Shown here one piece after another: positions 42,999 to 51,958 of a DNA stretch of 64,000 nt. How positions within the stretch are numbered: the first letter of the stretch is position 1; every line of letters starts with the position of its first letter. Made by a program: the position numbers and the translations under genes. Source of the DNA: Paucibacter sp. KCTC 42545 (GTDB taxonomy: Bacteria; Pseudomonadota; Gammaproteobacteria; Burkholderiales; Burkholderiaceae_C); assembly GCF_001477625.1 (NCBI RefSeq), contig NZ_CP013692.1:1860001-1924000 (forward strand), given 5' to 3'. The notes under the pieces are model-generated. The model was not told the origin of the DNA, searched no databases, and saw nothing but the letters and a program-made list of their open reading frames with translations.

Positions 42999-44623
42999 CG
43001 CGCTCACCTGAAATGAAGCGCCAGCGCCGCGCCGCCCTACGCGCCATGGGCTCCCTGGTCTTGCTGATGCGCGCGCCGCAGGTGCTGGCCAAGCCCAAAC
43101 CGACGGGTGGCAATGCGGATGGCAGTTTGGCGCCGCTGGCGACCAAGCCAGCGCCTGCACCGGCTCCTGCCCCCACGCCAGCGCCCGCCCCCGCCGCCGC
43201 AAGCCATCCGGCGGGTGGCAATAGCAATATCGTGGCTGTGCGCGTCTGGCCTGCCGACGCTTACACACGGGTCACGCTGGAGTCCGACAAGCCCCTGGCC
43301 GCCCAGCACTTTGTGGTGGAAGCGCCGGATCGCCTGGTGATCGACGTGGAAGGCCTGGAACTCAGCCCCGGCCTGCGCGAGCTGCTGGGCAAGGTCAAGG
43401 CAGATGACCCCTTCATCGCCGGTGTGCGCGTGGGCCAGAACCGGCCGCGCGTGGTGCGCATCGTGCTGGACTTGAAGCAGCCGGTGGCGCCGCAGATCTT
43501 TACCCTGGCGCCGGTGGCGGCCTACCAAAACCGCCTGGTGTTTGATCTTTACCCCAAGGTGGAAACCGACCCGCTACTGGCTCTGGTGCGCGAAAAGGAG
43601 AAGGCCGAATCAGCCGCCGCCCAATCGGTGCAAGACGCCCTGGGCGAGTTGATCGCGCGCATCGACAAGCCCAAGTCGGTTGCGGTGACGGTGGCGACGG
43701 CGCCCGTACCCCTGCCTGTGCCAGTGCCGGTCCCCGGTGGCATCAACGCCACCGGTCCCGCCAAGCCGAGTGCGCCTGCCGCATCCTCGGCTACGGCCAA
43801 TACCGGCCCGGTGCAAACGCCGGTGCCCGCGCCGCCTCTGCCCCCGGCCACCAGCTCACCCGCCGTCACGGCCGCAGAAACCAGCCTGGCTCAAGCCAAG
43901 CTGGACCGCCTGATCGTCATCGCGCTGGATCCCGGCCATGGCGGCGAAGATCCGGGCGCCATCGGCCCCACGGGCTTGCGGGAAAAAGATGTGGTTCTGG
44001 CCGTCGCCTTGCAGTTGCGCGACCGGCTCAATAGCAACCCCAATATCCGCGTCATGCTGACCCGCGATGCCGACTTCTTCGTGCCTTTGCAGGAGCGGGT
44101 GCGCAAGGCGCGCCGGGTGCAGGCCGATCTGTTTGTGTCCATCCACGCTGATGCCTTCGTCACGCCCAAGGCGCGCGGCGCCTCGGTGTTTGCGCTCAGC
44201 GACGGTGCTGCCAGCAGCCAGACGGCACGTTGGATGGCGAACAAGGAGAACGCGGCCGATCTGGTCGGCGGGGTCAATGTCAACACCGCCGTCAAGGACG
44301 CCCATGTGCTGAAAGCCTTGCTGGACATGAGCACGGCCGCTCAAATCAAGGACAGTCTCAAGCTTGGCTCCGAAGTGCTGGGGCAAATCGGCCGGGTCGG
44401 CAATCTGCACAAGCGCGCGGTGGAGCAAGCCGGCTTTGCGGTGCTGAAGGCGCCGGATGTGCCCTCCATCCTGGTGGAGACCGCTTTTATCTCCAACCCC
44501 GAGGAAGAAGCCAAGCTGCGCGACCCGGACTATCAGGCCCAGCTGGTGGCAGCGCTAGCCACCGGCATTGCTCGCTACTTCGCGAAAAACCCGCCGCTGG
44601 CGCGGCACCGCCCTTTGTCCTGA
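42995..44623 (+). CDS. amiC: N-acetylmuramoyl-L-alanine amidase, AmiC type
   Basis: A periplasmic zinc amidase that splits septal peptidoglycan. The 542-residue product has a Tat-like signal (KRQRRAALRAMGSLVLL) and a Pro/Ala linker. The AMIN domain (~75-180: RVWPADAYTRVTLESD, FDLYPK) targets the septum, and a second Pro-rich linker follows. The Amidase_3 domain (~305-535) has zinc ligands in LDPGHGGEDPGAIG, GLREKDVVL and SIHADAF, and catalytic Glu in VETAFISN. TTG 42995 has AAGGGG seven bases upstream, better than ATG 43013. It is coupled to tsaE. Confidence 0.93.
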   Translation: MTRSPEMKRQRRAALRAMGSLVLLMRAPQVLAKPKPTGGNADGSLAPLATKPAPAPAPAPTPAPAPAAASHPAGGNSNIVAVRVWPADAYTRVTLESDKPLAAQHFVVEAPDRLVIDVEGLELSPGLRELLGKVKADDPFIAGVRVGQNRPRVVRIVLDLKQPVAPQIFTLAPVAAYQNRLVFDLYPKVETDPLLALVREKEKAESAAAQSVQDALGELIARIDKPKSVAVTVATAPVPLPVPVPVPGGINATGPAKPSAPAASSATANTGPVQTPVPAPPLPPATSSPAVTAAETSLAQAKLDRLIVIALDPGHGGEDPGAIGPTGLREKDVVLAVALQLRDRLNSNPNIRVMLTRDADFFVPLQERVRKARRVQADLFVSIHADAFVTPKARGASVFALSDGAASSQTARWMANKENAADLVGGVNVNTAVKDAHVLKALLDMSTAAQIKDSLKLGSEVLGQIGRVGNLHKRAVEQAGFAVLKAPDVPSILVETAFISNPEEEAKLRDPDYQAQLVAALATGIARYFAKNPPLARHRPLS

Positions 44624-44680
44624 CCTTGGCTCTGCCGGTGTGGGGGCGGGCCTACCCAAGCCCACCCGGCTTTGTCAGAC

Positions 44681-45331
44681 TCAGGCAGCCTGCTTCTTCT
44701 GCCGGCTGGCACGCCAGCCGCCGACGATGGCAATCAAGCCAGGCACGATGATCATGGCCCAGATGATTTTTTCCAGATTGCCCTTTACCCAAGGCACATT
44801 GCCAAAGGCATAGCCGATCGAGGTGATGCCCACCACCCACAGCAGGGCGCCACCGACGTTGTAGGCGGTGAACTTGCCCCGGCTCATCGCGGCCACACCG
44901 GCCACAAAGGGCGCGAAGGTGCGCACAAAAGGCATGAATCGGGCGATCACGATAGTGATGCCACCGTTGCGCTCGTAGAACTCATGCGCGGTGTCGAAGG
45001 CGCGCTTATTGAAAAAGCGCGACTGCTCCCACTGAAATACCTTGGGGCCAAAGTAGCGTCCGATCAGGTAATTGCACTGGTCGCCCAGAATGGCTGCGAC
45101 CAACAGCACGGCAATGGCCAGCGGCAAATTCATCAGCCCCGCCCCGCACAAAGTACCCACGACGAAGAGCAGCGAATCGCCCGGCAGAAAGGGCATCACC
45201 ACCAAGCCGGTCTCGACGAAGACGATCAGGAACAGCAGGGCATACACCCACATGCCGTAGGCCTGAACAAAATCGGCAATATGCCGATCGACGTGGACGA
45301 TGAAGTCAATGAGAAAGCTGATGAGTTCCAT
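44681..45331 (-). CDS. DedA-family membrane protein
   Basis: The 216-residue protein has four to six hydrophobic segments. The DedA/SNARE-associated signature is present as VFVETGLVVMPFLPGDSLLFVVG, GDQCNYLIGRYFG, and IARFMPFVRTFAPFVAGVAAM with a conserved Arg. It likely acts in lipid carrier (undecaprenyl phosphate) or phospholipid translocation across the inner membrane. It stands alone between amiC (convergent) and the PEP-CTERM gene. Confidence 0.92.
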   Translation of the reverse strand: MELISFLIDFIVHVDRHIADFVQAYGMWVYALLFLIVFVETGLVVMPFLPGDSLLFVVGTLCGAGLMNLPLAIAVLLVAAILGDQCNYLIGRYFGPKVFQWEQSRFFNKRAFDTAHEFYERNGGITIVIARFMPFVRTFAPFVAGVAAMSRGKFTAYNVGGALLWVVGITSIGYAFGNVPWVKGNLEKIIWAMIIVPGLIAIVGGWRASRQKKQAA

Positions 45332-45403
45332 GGGCGCGCATTATGCGGGCAGGTGATTGCAAGCCGATGCTTGTGCGGCGCGTTGCGCGAACAGCGCATG
45401 AAA

Positions 45404-45435
45404 AAGCCCCCGCAGCGATTGGGCTGCAGGGGCTT
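45404..45435 (-). terminator. Intrinsic terminator of the small PEP-CTERM gene
   Basis: Stem AAGCCCC-x-GCAGC / GCTGC-x-GGGGCTT with a 6-base loop, followed on the minus strand by TTTTTC. It lies 28 bp after the stop codon at 45464. Confidence 0.85.
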
Positions 45436-45463
45436 GGCAATACAGGCGCAAGGCGCCAGCTGA

Positions 45464-46105
45464 TTAGTTTGCCTTGCGCTTACGGGCCAAAGCCAGGCCC
45501 ATCAAGGCGGCACCCACCAGGGCCAAGGAGGCGGGTTCAGGCACATTGCTGCTCTGCGCTGCATTGCCAACCAGCAAGACCTTTTCCCAGCCATTGTCGC
45601 TATTCAAGTTGGTAAAGCTGCCAGCGCGCCATCCGCCCGAACCAGACCCGGTATGCCAGCACAAGCGGTCACGTTCTTGCGTACCGGTTGTGTCACAACT
45701 ATTGCGCGAAACGGTATCCGTGGCGCTCGCAAAGCCCCAGGAATAGTTGGTGCTGAAGTACCAGCCCACGCCATTGGCCTTATGGGTGGTATTGCTGGTG
45801 CCCGTGTTGAAGATCACGTCAGCGTAATTGGCCGCGGCCAGGACTTCAAAAACGTTGCTGCCGGTGCGGCGTGCGCCCATCATCAAGTAATCGCCTTTGC
45901 AGTTCGACAGCATGCCCGCGGTGCTCAGGCCATTGCTGCCGTATGTGGCGCTGAAGCACTGTGTGAAGCCCCAGGTATCGGTCACGGTAGCCGCAGCTAC
46001 GTCGTTCTTAACGCCGAAGGGAACGATGGAAGCCTGAGCGGCGGAAGCGCCGAACAAAGAGCTGGCAACAAGGGAGGCGGCGATCAGGGCCTTAGCAAAA
46101 GTCAT
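45464..46105 (-). CDS. PEP-CTERM protein, small secreted
   Basis: The 213-residue secreted protein has a signal peptide ending AAQASIV (about 25). A beta-rich core has four Cys (TQCFSAT, LSNCKGD, SRNSCDTT, DRLCWHT). The C-terminal sorting signal is VPEPASLALVGAALMGLALARKRK, used by exosortase. ATG 46105 is chosen; MutL diverges from it. The core fold and function are unknown. Confidence 0.9.
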   Translation of the reverse strand: MTFAKALIAASLVASSLFGASAAQASIVPFGVKNDVAAATVTDTWGFTQCFSATYGSNGLSTAGMLSNCKGDYLMMGARRTGSNVFEVLAAANYADVIFNTGTSNTTHKANGVGWYFSTNYSWGFASATDTVSRNSCDTTGTQERDRLCWHTGSGSGGWRAGSFTNLNSDNGWEKVLLVGNAAQSSNVPEPASLALVGAALMGLALARKRKAN

Positions 46106-46316
46106 TTCTATTCTCAGTGGCAAATTGGTGACAGATTTTCACAAAGCACTATTCATGCCTGATCATGTAATCCCTTGATTTCAAGGTGATTTTCATCCAT
46201 AAGAATATGGATCAAAGAACGTTTGTAAAGAATTCCGACACATTTCTCTGGAACAAGCTAGGCACCCGTTGGCCGCAAAAAACGATTTGCCGCTGTGCCC
46301 TTCTACAATCGGCCCC

Positions 46317-48287
46317 ATGAATTCCTCCTGCGCTCCCGAAAGGGCGCCCGCCGCCGCCGCTGAGCCGCGCCGCGCCATCCGCGAACTTCCCGATGAACTG
46401 ATCAGCCAAATCGCCGCCGGCGAGGTGGTGGAGCGCCCGGCGTCTGTGGTCCGCGAGTTGGTGGATAACGCGCTGGATGCTGGCGGTTCGCAGATTCAGG
46501 TCAAGCTGATGGCCGGTGGCGTGCGCAGCGTGGTGGTGGAAGACGACGGCCTGGGCATTCCTTTCGAGGAGCTGCCGCTGGCGCTCAAGCGTCATGCCAC
46601 CAGCAAGATCCGCTCGCTGGATGAGTTGGAATCGGTCGCCACCATGGGTTTCCGGGGCGAGGCGCTGGCCGCCATTTCCTCGGTGGCCGAGATGGCAGTG
46701 TCGAGCCGCTTCGAAGGTGCCCCACACGCCCACCGCCTGGATGCCCGCTCGGGCGAGTTGCAGCCGGCTGCGCGTGCCCGCGGCACCAGCGTCGAAGTGC
46801 GCGAACTCTTCTTCAGCACGCCGGCACGACGCAAGTTTTTGAAAACGGATGCCACCGAGCTGGCGCATTGCGTGGAGTCGGTACGCCGCCACGCCCTGGC
46901 CCGGCCGGATGTGGGCTTCACGGTCTGGCATGAGGGCAAGCTGGTTGAGCAGTGGCGCGCCGGTAGCTCCGAAGCACGCCTGCGCGATGTGCTGGGCGAA
47001 GAATTCATGGCCGAGAGCCGCGCCGTGTTTGCCGAGACCGGCCCCCTGCGCATCTACGGCCGCGCCGGCCTGCCCGAGGCTGCGCGTAGCCGGGCCGATA
47101 TGCAGTACGTCTATGTGAACGGCCGCTATGTGCGCGACAAGCTGATCGCCCACGGCATCCGTTCCGCCTACGAAGATGTGCTGCACGGCCATCGCCAGCC
47201 CTGCTATGTGCTGTTCATCGACATCGCGCCCGACCGGGTGGATGTCAACGTGCACCCAACCAAGATCGAAGTGCGCTTTCGCGATGGCCGCGAGATCCAC
47301 CAACGAGTGCGCTACGCGGTGCAAGACGCCCTGGCCTTGTCGCGCAGCAGTGAGCCTGCGGCCGCCACACCGTCGGCCGCCGATCTGCAAGCCGCCCAAC
47401 TGGCGGCCGCTACCGCGCCGGGCCAGCGCCCGAGCCCTGGCAACCCGCCCGCCTGGTTCGCGGCGAACGCCCCGCAGGTGCAAGAGCCGGCTGCGCCCGC
47501 CTACGGCGCGCCTCTGCAGCACCAGGCCCCCAGCGACTGGCGCGCACCGATTCACAACTCACAGCAAACCGGCTTGGCCCTGGCCGAAGCCGCCACCCTG
47601 TTTGGCGGCCGCGATTTCAGCGGCAGTTTGAACACGCAATCGCTGGGCACCAGCGCCGCGCCCGCGACCAACACCGCCGCTGCATCAGCCCTGCCCGACC
47701 ATGCCTGGCCCTTGGGCCGCGCCATCGCGCAAATTCAGGGCGTTTACGTGTTGGCCGAGAACGCCCAAGGCCTGGTGATCGTCGATATGCACGCCGCCCA
47801 TGAGCGGGTGGTGTATGAGCGCCTCAAGGCCAGCCTGGGGGTGGCCGCCATCGAGTCTCAGCCCCTGCTGATTCCTGTCACTTTTGCCGCCACCGCGACC
47901 GAGATCGCCACGGCGGAAGCCCATGCGTCCACGCTGGAGCGTTTGGGTTTAGATGTGGCCCCGCTGTCGGCCAAGATGCTGGCCGTGCGCGCCCGCCCGG
48001 CCGCACTGAGCGGCGGTGATGTGGTCGATTTAGTGCGCAATGTACTGGCCGAGCTGAGCCAGTTCGATGCCAGCCATGCGATTGAGCGCGCCCAGCATGA
48101 AATCTTGGCCACCATGGCCTGCCATGGCGCCGTGCGCGCCAATCGGCAATTGAATTTGGATGAAATGAATGCCTTGCTGCGCGATATGGAGCGCACCGAG
48201 CGGGCCGACCAATGCAACCACGGTCGACCCACCTGGCGCCAACTGAGCATGCGCGAATTGGATGCCCTGTTTTTGCGCGGACGCTGA
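46317..48287 (+). CDS. mutL: DNA mismatch repair protein MutL
   Basis: The 656-residue protein has an N-terminal GHKL ATPase (ISQIAAGEVVERPASVVRELVDNALDAG; DDGLGIP; GFRGEALAAISSV) and a Pro/Ala linker (~350-470). The C-terminal dimerisation domain has an endonuclease-type motif DMHAAHERVVYE (pattern D-x-H-A-x2-E-x4-E), with supporting ACHGAVRA and CNHGRPTW, so it is a nicking MutL. The ATG at 46317 is the natural family start. It is followed by the pseudouridine synthase and miaA. Confidence 0.96.
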   Translation: MNSSCAPERAPAAAAEPRRAIRELPDELISQIAAGEVVERPASVVRELVDNALDAGGSQIQVKLMAGGVRSVVVEDDGLGIPFEELPLALKRHATSKIRSLDELESVATMGFRGEALAAISSVAEMAVSSRFEGAPHAHRLDARSGELQPAARARGTSVEVRELFFSTPARRKFLKTDATELAHCVESVRRHALARPDVGFTVWHEGKLVEQWRAGSSEARLRDVLGEEFMAESRAVFAETGPLRIYGRAGLPEAARSRADMQYVYVNGRYVRDKLIAHGIRSAYEDVLHGHRQPCYVLFIDIAPDRVDVNVHPTKIEVRFRDGREIHQRVRYAVQDALALSRSSEPAAATPSAADLQAAQLAAATAPGQRPSPGNPPAWFAANAPQVQEPAAPAYGAPLQHQAPSDWRAPIHNSQQTGLALAEAATLFGGRDFSGSLNTQSLGTSAAPATNTAAASALPDHAWPLGRAIAQIQGVYVLAENAQGLVIVDMHAAHERVVYERLKASLGVAAIESQPLLIPVTFAATATEIATAEAHASTLERLGLDVAPLSAKMLAVRARPAALSGGDVVDLVRNVLAELSQFDASHAIERAQHEILATMACHGAVRANRQLNLDEMNALLRDMERTERADQCNHGRPTWRQLSMRELDALFLRGR

Positions 48288-48350
48288 ACCTCTTGGTTCA
48301 GTTGTTTTGCGTATGTTGTTCTTTGTGATGATGGAAACCCCGGAGGCGTG

Positions 48351-50378
48351 ATGGCCACTTTGAAACTCAATAAGAAAAATGCAGGCCCGCCCGGTTCCAG
48401 CAGATCCCGAAATGCCGATGGCGAGAAGCGCGCGCCGATTCGCGGCAAGGGCTTGTCGCGTCCGCGCCAAAGCCTGGAGCGTGCCCAGTCGGAACGCCAG
48501 GAGCGCCAGGCGCAGTACGAGCAGCAGCGCCCCCACGGCGGCCCGCGCAGCGATGGCCCTCATGGTTCTCACCGTCCGCACGGTCCGCACGGATCACATG
48601 GCGGTGATCGCCCAGCCCGCCCCGGGCGCGATGAGGGTCCGCGTTTTGAAGAACGCCGCCCCGCCCGTCGTGATGGCGGCGATGGTGCTCCATCCGGCCC
48701 CTACGCCCAGCGTGGCCCCCAGGGCGGCGCCGGTGGTGGCAACTTCGGTCGCCCGAACGAGCGTGACGCACGTGGCCCGCGCGGCCCGCAATCGCATGGC
48801 GGCCCGCGTGAGCAATACCCCCAGCGAGACGGGCGTCCGTCCGGCGGTGGCTACCCCTCCCGCGATGAGGGTCCGCGCTTCGAGGATCGCCGCCCCGGCG
48901 GCTACCAAGGCCAGCGCCAGGACAGGCCTTACTCACAAGGACCGCAAAGACTGCAAGGCCCCGCGCAAGGCATGGGCCACGGCGGCCCACGCGGTGCCGG
49001 TGGCTATGGCCAGCGGGACGATCGTCCGCGCTTTGACGAGCGCCGGCCGCAGCACGGCCAGCAAACTGGCTATCAAGGCCAGGGCCCGGGCAACTACGGC
49101 CGCCCGCCGGCTGATCCGCGGGACAACCGTGGGCATTGGGATTCGCGCGATTCACGTGACTATCGTGACAATCGTGGCCCGGCCGACCAAGGCGGCCAAC
49201 GCCGCGACGGCAATAGCTTCAACCCCGGCCCGCGCGGTGACGCGCGCCCGGCGTTTGACCCGCGCCGCGACGGCAATCGCGACCAACGTCAGGACCAGCG
49301 CCGCGCCAGCGGCCCGCGCCCAGACGACAACTTCCGCCGTGACGGTGGTGGCGGCGGTTTCAACCAAGGCGGCCAGCGCTTTGAGCAACGCCCGGCCTAC
49401 GGCCAGCAACGCGCCAACCCGACGCCGCGTGGCCCCAGCGCCGCTGAGCGCGCCGGCCAGAACCTGCCAGAACATCTGCGTGAAGCAGCCGCCAAGCTGC
49501 GCCGCCAGCTGGGCGACAGCGCCGATGACGACGAAGACGATGGCGACGACGAGCGCATCTTGCGCAGCGACGCCAATAGCGAAGGCCTGCGCCTTTCCAA
49601 GCAAATGGGCTTGCTGGGCATGGCCTCGCGCCGCGAAGCGGACGAATGGATCGCCGCCGGCTGGGTGCGTGTGGATGGCAAGTTAGCCGTTTTGGGTCAG
49701 CGCGTCAGCCCCGACGCCAAGATCGAGATCGACCAACTCGCCAACAAAGAGCAAGCCAAGCGCGTCACCATCCTGATCAACAAGCCCATCGGCTATGTCT
49801 CCGGCCAGGCCGAAGACGGCTACGAGAACGCGGCAACCCTGATCAAGTCCGACAACCACTGGGCCGAAGATCCCTCGGGCATCAAGTACCACATCGGCCA
49901 CAGCCGTGGCTTGGCACCCGCCGGGCGCTTGGACATCGACTCCACCGGCCTGCTGGTGCTGACGCAAGACGGCCGCATCGCCAAGCTGCTGATCGGTGAA
50001 GACTCGATCATCGAAAAAGAGTATCTGGTGCGGGTGGAGTACCAGGGCCGTGACGGCCAGTCCGCGCCTGCAGCGCCGGCCGAAGGCGCGCCCAAGATCG
50101 ACACCAGCAGCCTGCTGCCCGCGGCCGATCTGGCCCTGCTTCAGCATGGGCTGGAGTTGGACGGCGTGAAGCTCAAGCCGGCCAAGGTCAGCTGGCAGAA
50201 CGAAGACCAGCTGCGTTTTGTGCTGCGCGAAGGCCGCAAGCGCCAAATCCGCCGCATGTGCGAGCAGGTCGGCCTGAAGGTGGTGGGCCTCAAGCGCGTG
50301 CGCATCGGCCGCATCAATCTCGGCAATTTGCCGGTGGGCCAATGGCGCTTCCTGACGCCTTGGGAGAAGTTTGATTAA
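48351..50378 (+). CDS. RsuA/RluF-type 23S rRNA pseudouridine synthase with long Arg/Gly-rich N-terminal region
   Basis: The 675-residue product has two parts. Residues ~1-395 are low-complexity, rich in Arg/Gly/Asp/Pro/Gln, with repeated [16 protein letters not shown] and GPR/GGP motifs. Residues ~410-455 are an S4 RNA-binding domain ([22 protein letters not shown]), followed by the catalytic domain ([29 protein letters not shown] with catalytic Asp; [29 protein letters not shown]). The catalytic part is closest in feel to RluF/RluB. GGAGG precedes the ATG at 48351. It inserts between mutL and miaA. Confidence 0.88.
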   Translation: MATLKLNKKNAGPPGSSRSRNADGEKRAPIRGKGLSRPRQSLERAQSERQERQAQYEQQRPHGGPRSDGPHGSHRPHGPHGSHGGDRPARPGRDEGPRFEERRPARRDGGDGAPSGPYAQRGPQGGAGGGNFGRPNERDARGPRGPQSHGGPREQYPQRDGRPSGGGYPSRDEGPRFEDRRPGGYQGQRQDRPYSQGPQRLQGPAQGMGHGGPRGAGGYGQRDDRPRFDERRPQHGQQTGYQGQGPGNYGRPPADPRDNRGHWDSRDSRDYRDNRGPADQGGQRRDGNSFNPGPRGDARPAFDPRRDGNRDQRQDQRRASGPRPDDNFRRDGGGGGFNQGGQRFEQRPAYGQQRANPTPRGPSAAERAGQNLPEHLREAAAKLRRQLGDSADDDEDDGDDERILRSDANSEGLRLSKQMGLLGMASRREADEWIAAGWVRVDGKLAVLGQRVSPDAKIEIDQLANKEQAKRVTILINKPIGYVSGQAEDGYENAATLIKSDNHWAEDPSGIKYHIGHSRGLAPAGRLDIDSTGLLVLTQDGRIAKLLIGEDSIIEKEYLVRVEYQGRDGQSAPAAPAEGAPKIDTSSLLPAADLALLQHGLELDGVKLKPAKVSWQNEDQLRFVLREGRKRQIRRMCEQVGLKVVGLKRVRIGRINLGNLPVGQWRFLTPWEKFD

Positions 50379-51311
50379 ATGACTCTGACCCCAATGAGAG
50401 GGCCGGTGTGTCTGGCCGGGCCGACGGGTAGCGGCAAAACGGCGGCAGCGCTGGCGATTGCCGAGGTCTTGCCGGTGGAGATCATCAGCGTCGATTCGGC
50501 GCTGGTCTACCGTGGCATGGACATCGGCACCGCCAAGCCCTCGGCCGCCGAGCAGGCCTTGGTTCCGCATCATCTGATCGACATAATCGAGCCCACTGAG
50601 GCCTATTCGGCCGCGCAGTTCGTCGCTTCGGCGCGCAGCTTGGCCGACGAGATCCTGGCCCGTGGGCGCCTGCCCTTGCTGGTGGGCGGCACCATGCTTT
50701 ACTTCAAAGCTTTGTTCGAGGGCTTGAGCGACATGCCGCAGGCCGACGAAGCCCTGCGTGCCGAGCTGGATGCGCGCGCCGCGCAGCAAGGTTGGCCGGC
50801 CATGCATGCGGAACTGGCAAGACTTGACCCCGTGACGGCAGCACGCCTGGCCCCTGCTGATTCGCAACGCATCCAGCGCGCGCTGGAGGTCTACATTTTG
50901 AGCGGCCGGCCCATGAGCGAGTTGCACCAAAGCCGCAGCGAAGGCGTCAACTGGCCCTTGCTGTCGCTCGAACCGCAAGACCGCGCCTGGCTGCACAAAC
51001 GCCTGGATCAGCGCTTCGCGCAAATGCTGGACGCCGGCTTGGTGGACGAAGTGAAAGCGCTACGTGCCCGCGGTGATTTGACGGCAGACCTGCCCTCGAT
51101 GCGCTGCGTCGGCTACCGGCAGACCTGGGAATCGCTGGAAAGCGGCGATTTCTCCACCCTGGTGGCGCGCGGCACAGCCGCCACCCGCCAACTGGCCAAG
51201 CGTCAGCTGACCTGGCTGCGCAGCATGCCGCAGCGCCAGGTGATTGCCTGTGACGATGCGCATGCCCAGCTCCATGTGCTGGCGGCCTTGCAACGCTTGC
51301 TGCGCGCATGA
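50379..51311 (+). CDS. miaA: tRNA dimethylallyltransferase MiaA
   Basis: It adds the isopentenyl group to A37 of tRNAs reading U-starting codons. The 310-residue product has P-loop [66 protein letters not shown] and [10 protein letters not shown]. It starts immediately at the base after the preceding stop and overlaps the ABC gene by ATGA. Confidence 0.96.
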   Translation: MTLTPMRGPVCLAGPTGSGKTAAALAIAEVLPVEIISVDSALVYRGMDIGTAKPSAAEQALVPHHLIDIIEPTEAYSAAQFVASARSLADEILARGRLPLLVGGTMLYFKALFEGLSDMPQADEALRAELDARAAQQGWPAMHAELARLDPVTAARLAPADSQRIQRALEVYILSGRPMSELHQSRSEGVNWPLLSLEPQDRAWLHKRLDQRFAQMLDAGLVDEVKALRARGDLTADLPSMRCVGYRQTWESLESGDFSTLVARGTAATRQLAKRQLTWLRSMPQRQVIACDDAHAQLHVLAALQRLLRA

Positions 51312-51958
51312 TTCTGCAGGCCCAAGGCTTGGCCAAGGCCTATGGCGACACGCCGGTCTTCAGCGGCGTGGACCTGCAAATCCGCAGCGGTGAATTGTTA
51401 GCCCTGGTGGGCGAATCTGGCAGCGGTAAATCCACGCTCCTGAATTGCCTAGCCGGGCTGGATGAACCCAGCCAGGGCCGGGTTCTGATCGAAGGCGCGG
51501 ATTTGAGCGCCATGAATGAAGCGCAGCGTGCCCTGCTGCGCCGCGCCAAACTCGGCTTTGTGTTCCAGGCCTTTCATGTGCTGCCGCATCTCAGCGTGGC
51601 GGACAACGTGGGCCTGCCGCTTTTGCTCTTGAAGCAGCCCGACCCGGCGCGCGTGCACGCCATGCTCGATGCCGTGGGCCTAGGCTCGCTGGCGCAGCGC
51701 ATGCCGCGCCAGCTTTCCGGCGGGCAACTACAGCGCGTGGCCATCGCCCGCGCCCTGGTGCACCGCCCTGCCCTGATCCTGGCCGATGAACCCACCGGCA
51801 ATCTGGATGCCCGCCACGCCCGCGAGGTGCTGGATCTGCTGCTAGCCCAGGTGCGCGAGCAAGGCACAGCCTGCTTGCTTGTGACCCATTCAGAAGTGGC
51901 CGCCGCGCGCGCCGATCGCAGCCTGCGCCTGAGCGAATCAGGTCTGCAATCTTGCTAA
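51308..51958 (+). CDS. ABC transporter ATPase, YbbA/LolD/MacB type
   Basis: The 216-residue ATPase has Walker [20 protein letters not shown]-loop [18 protein letters not shown], signature [15 protein letters not shown] and Walker [13 protein letters not shown]. It pairs with the downstream FtsX-fold permease, overlapping by 7 bp. Exact substrate class is unknown; the combination resembles YbbAP. Confidence 0.93.
   Translation: MILQAQGLAKAYGDTPVFSGVDLQIRSGELLALVGESGSGKSTLLNCLAGLDEPSQGRVLIEGADLSAMNEAQRALLRRAKLGFVFQAFHVLPHLSVADNVGLPLLLLKQPDPARVHAMLDAVGLGSLAQRMPRQLSGGQLQRVAIARALVHRPALILADEPTGNLDARHAREVLDLLLAQVREQGTACLLVTHSEVAAARADRSLRLSESGLQSC

Noticed and set aside
46212..47555. Minus-strand open frame opposite mutL
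   Set aside because: mutL is clear on the plus strand; the antisense frame has no recognisable sequence.
49683..51023. Minus-strand open frame of 446 codons opposite the pseudouridine synthase and miaA
   Set aside because: No start context or family motifs; both plus-strand genes are certain.
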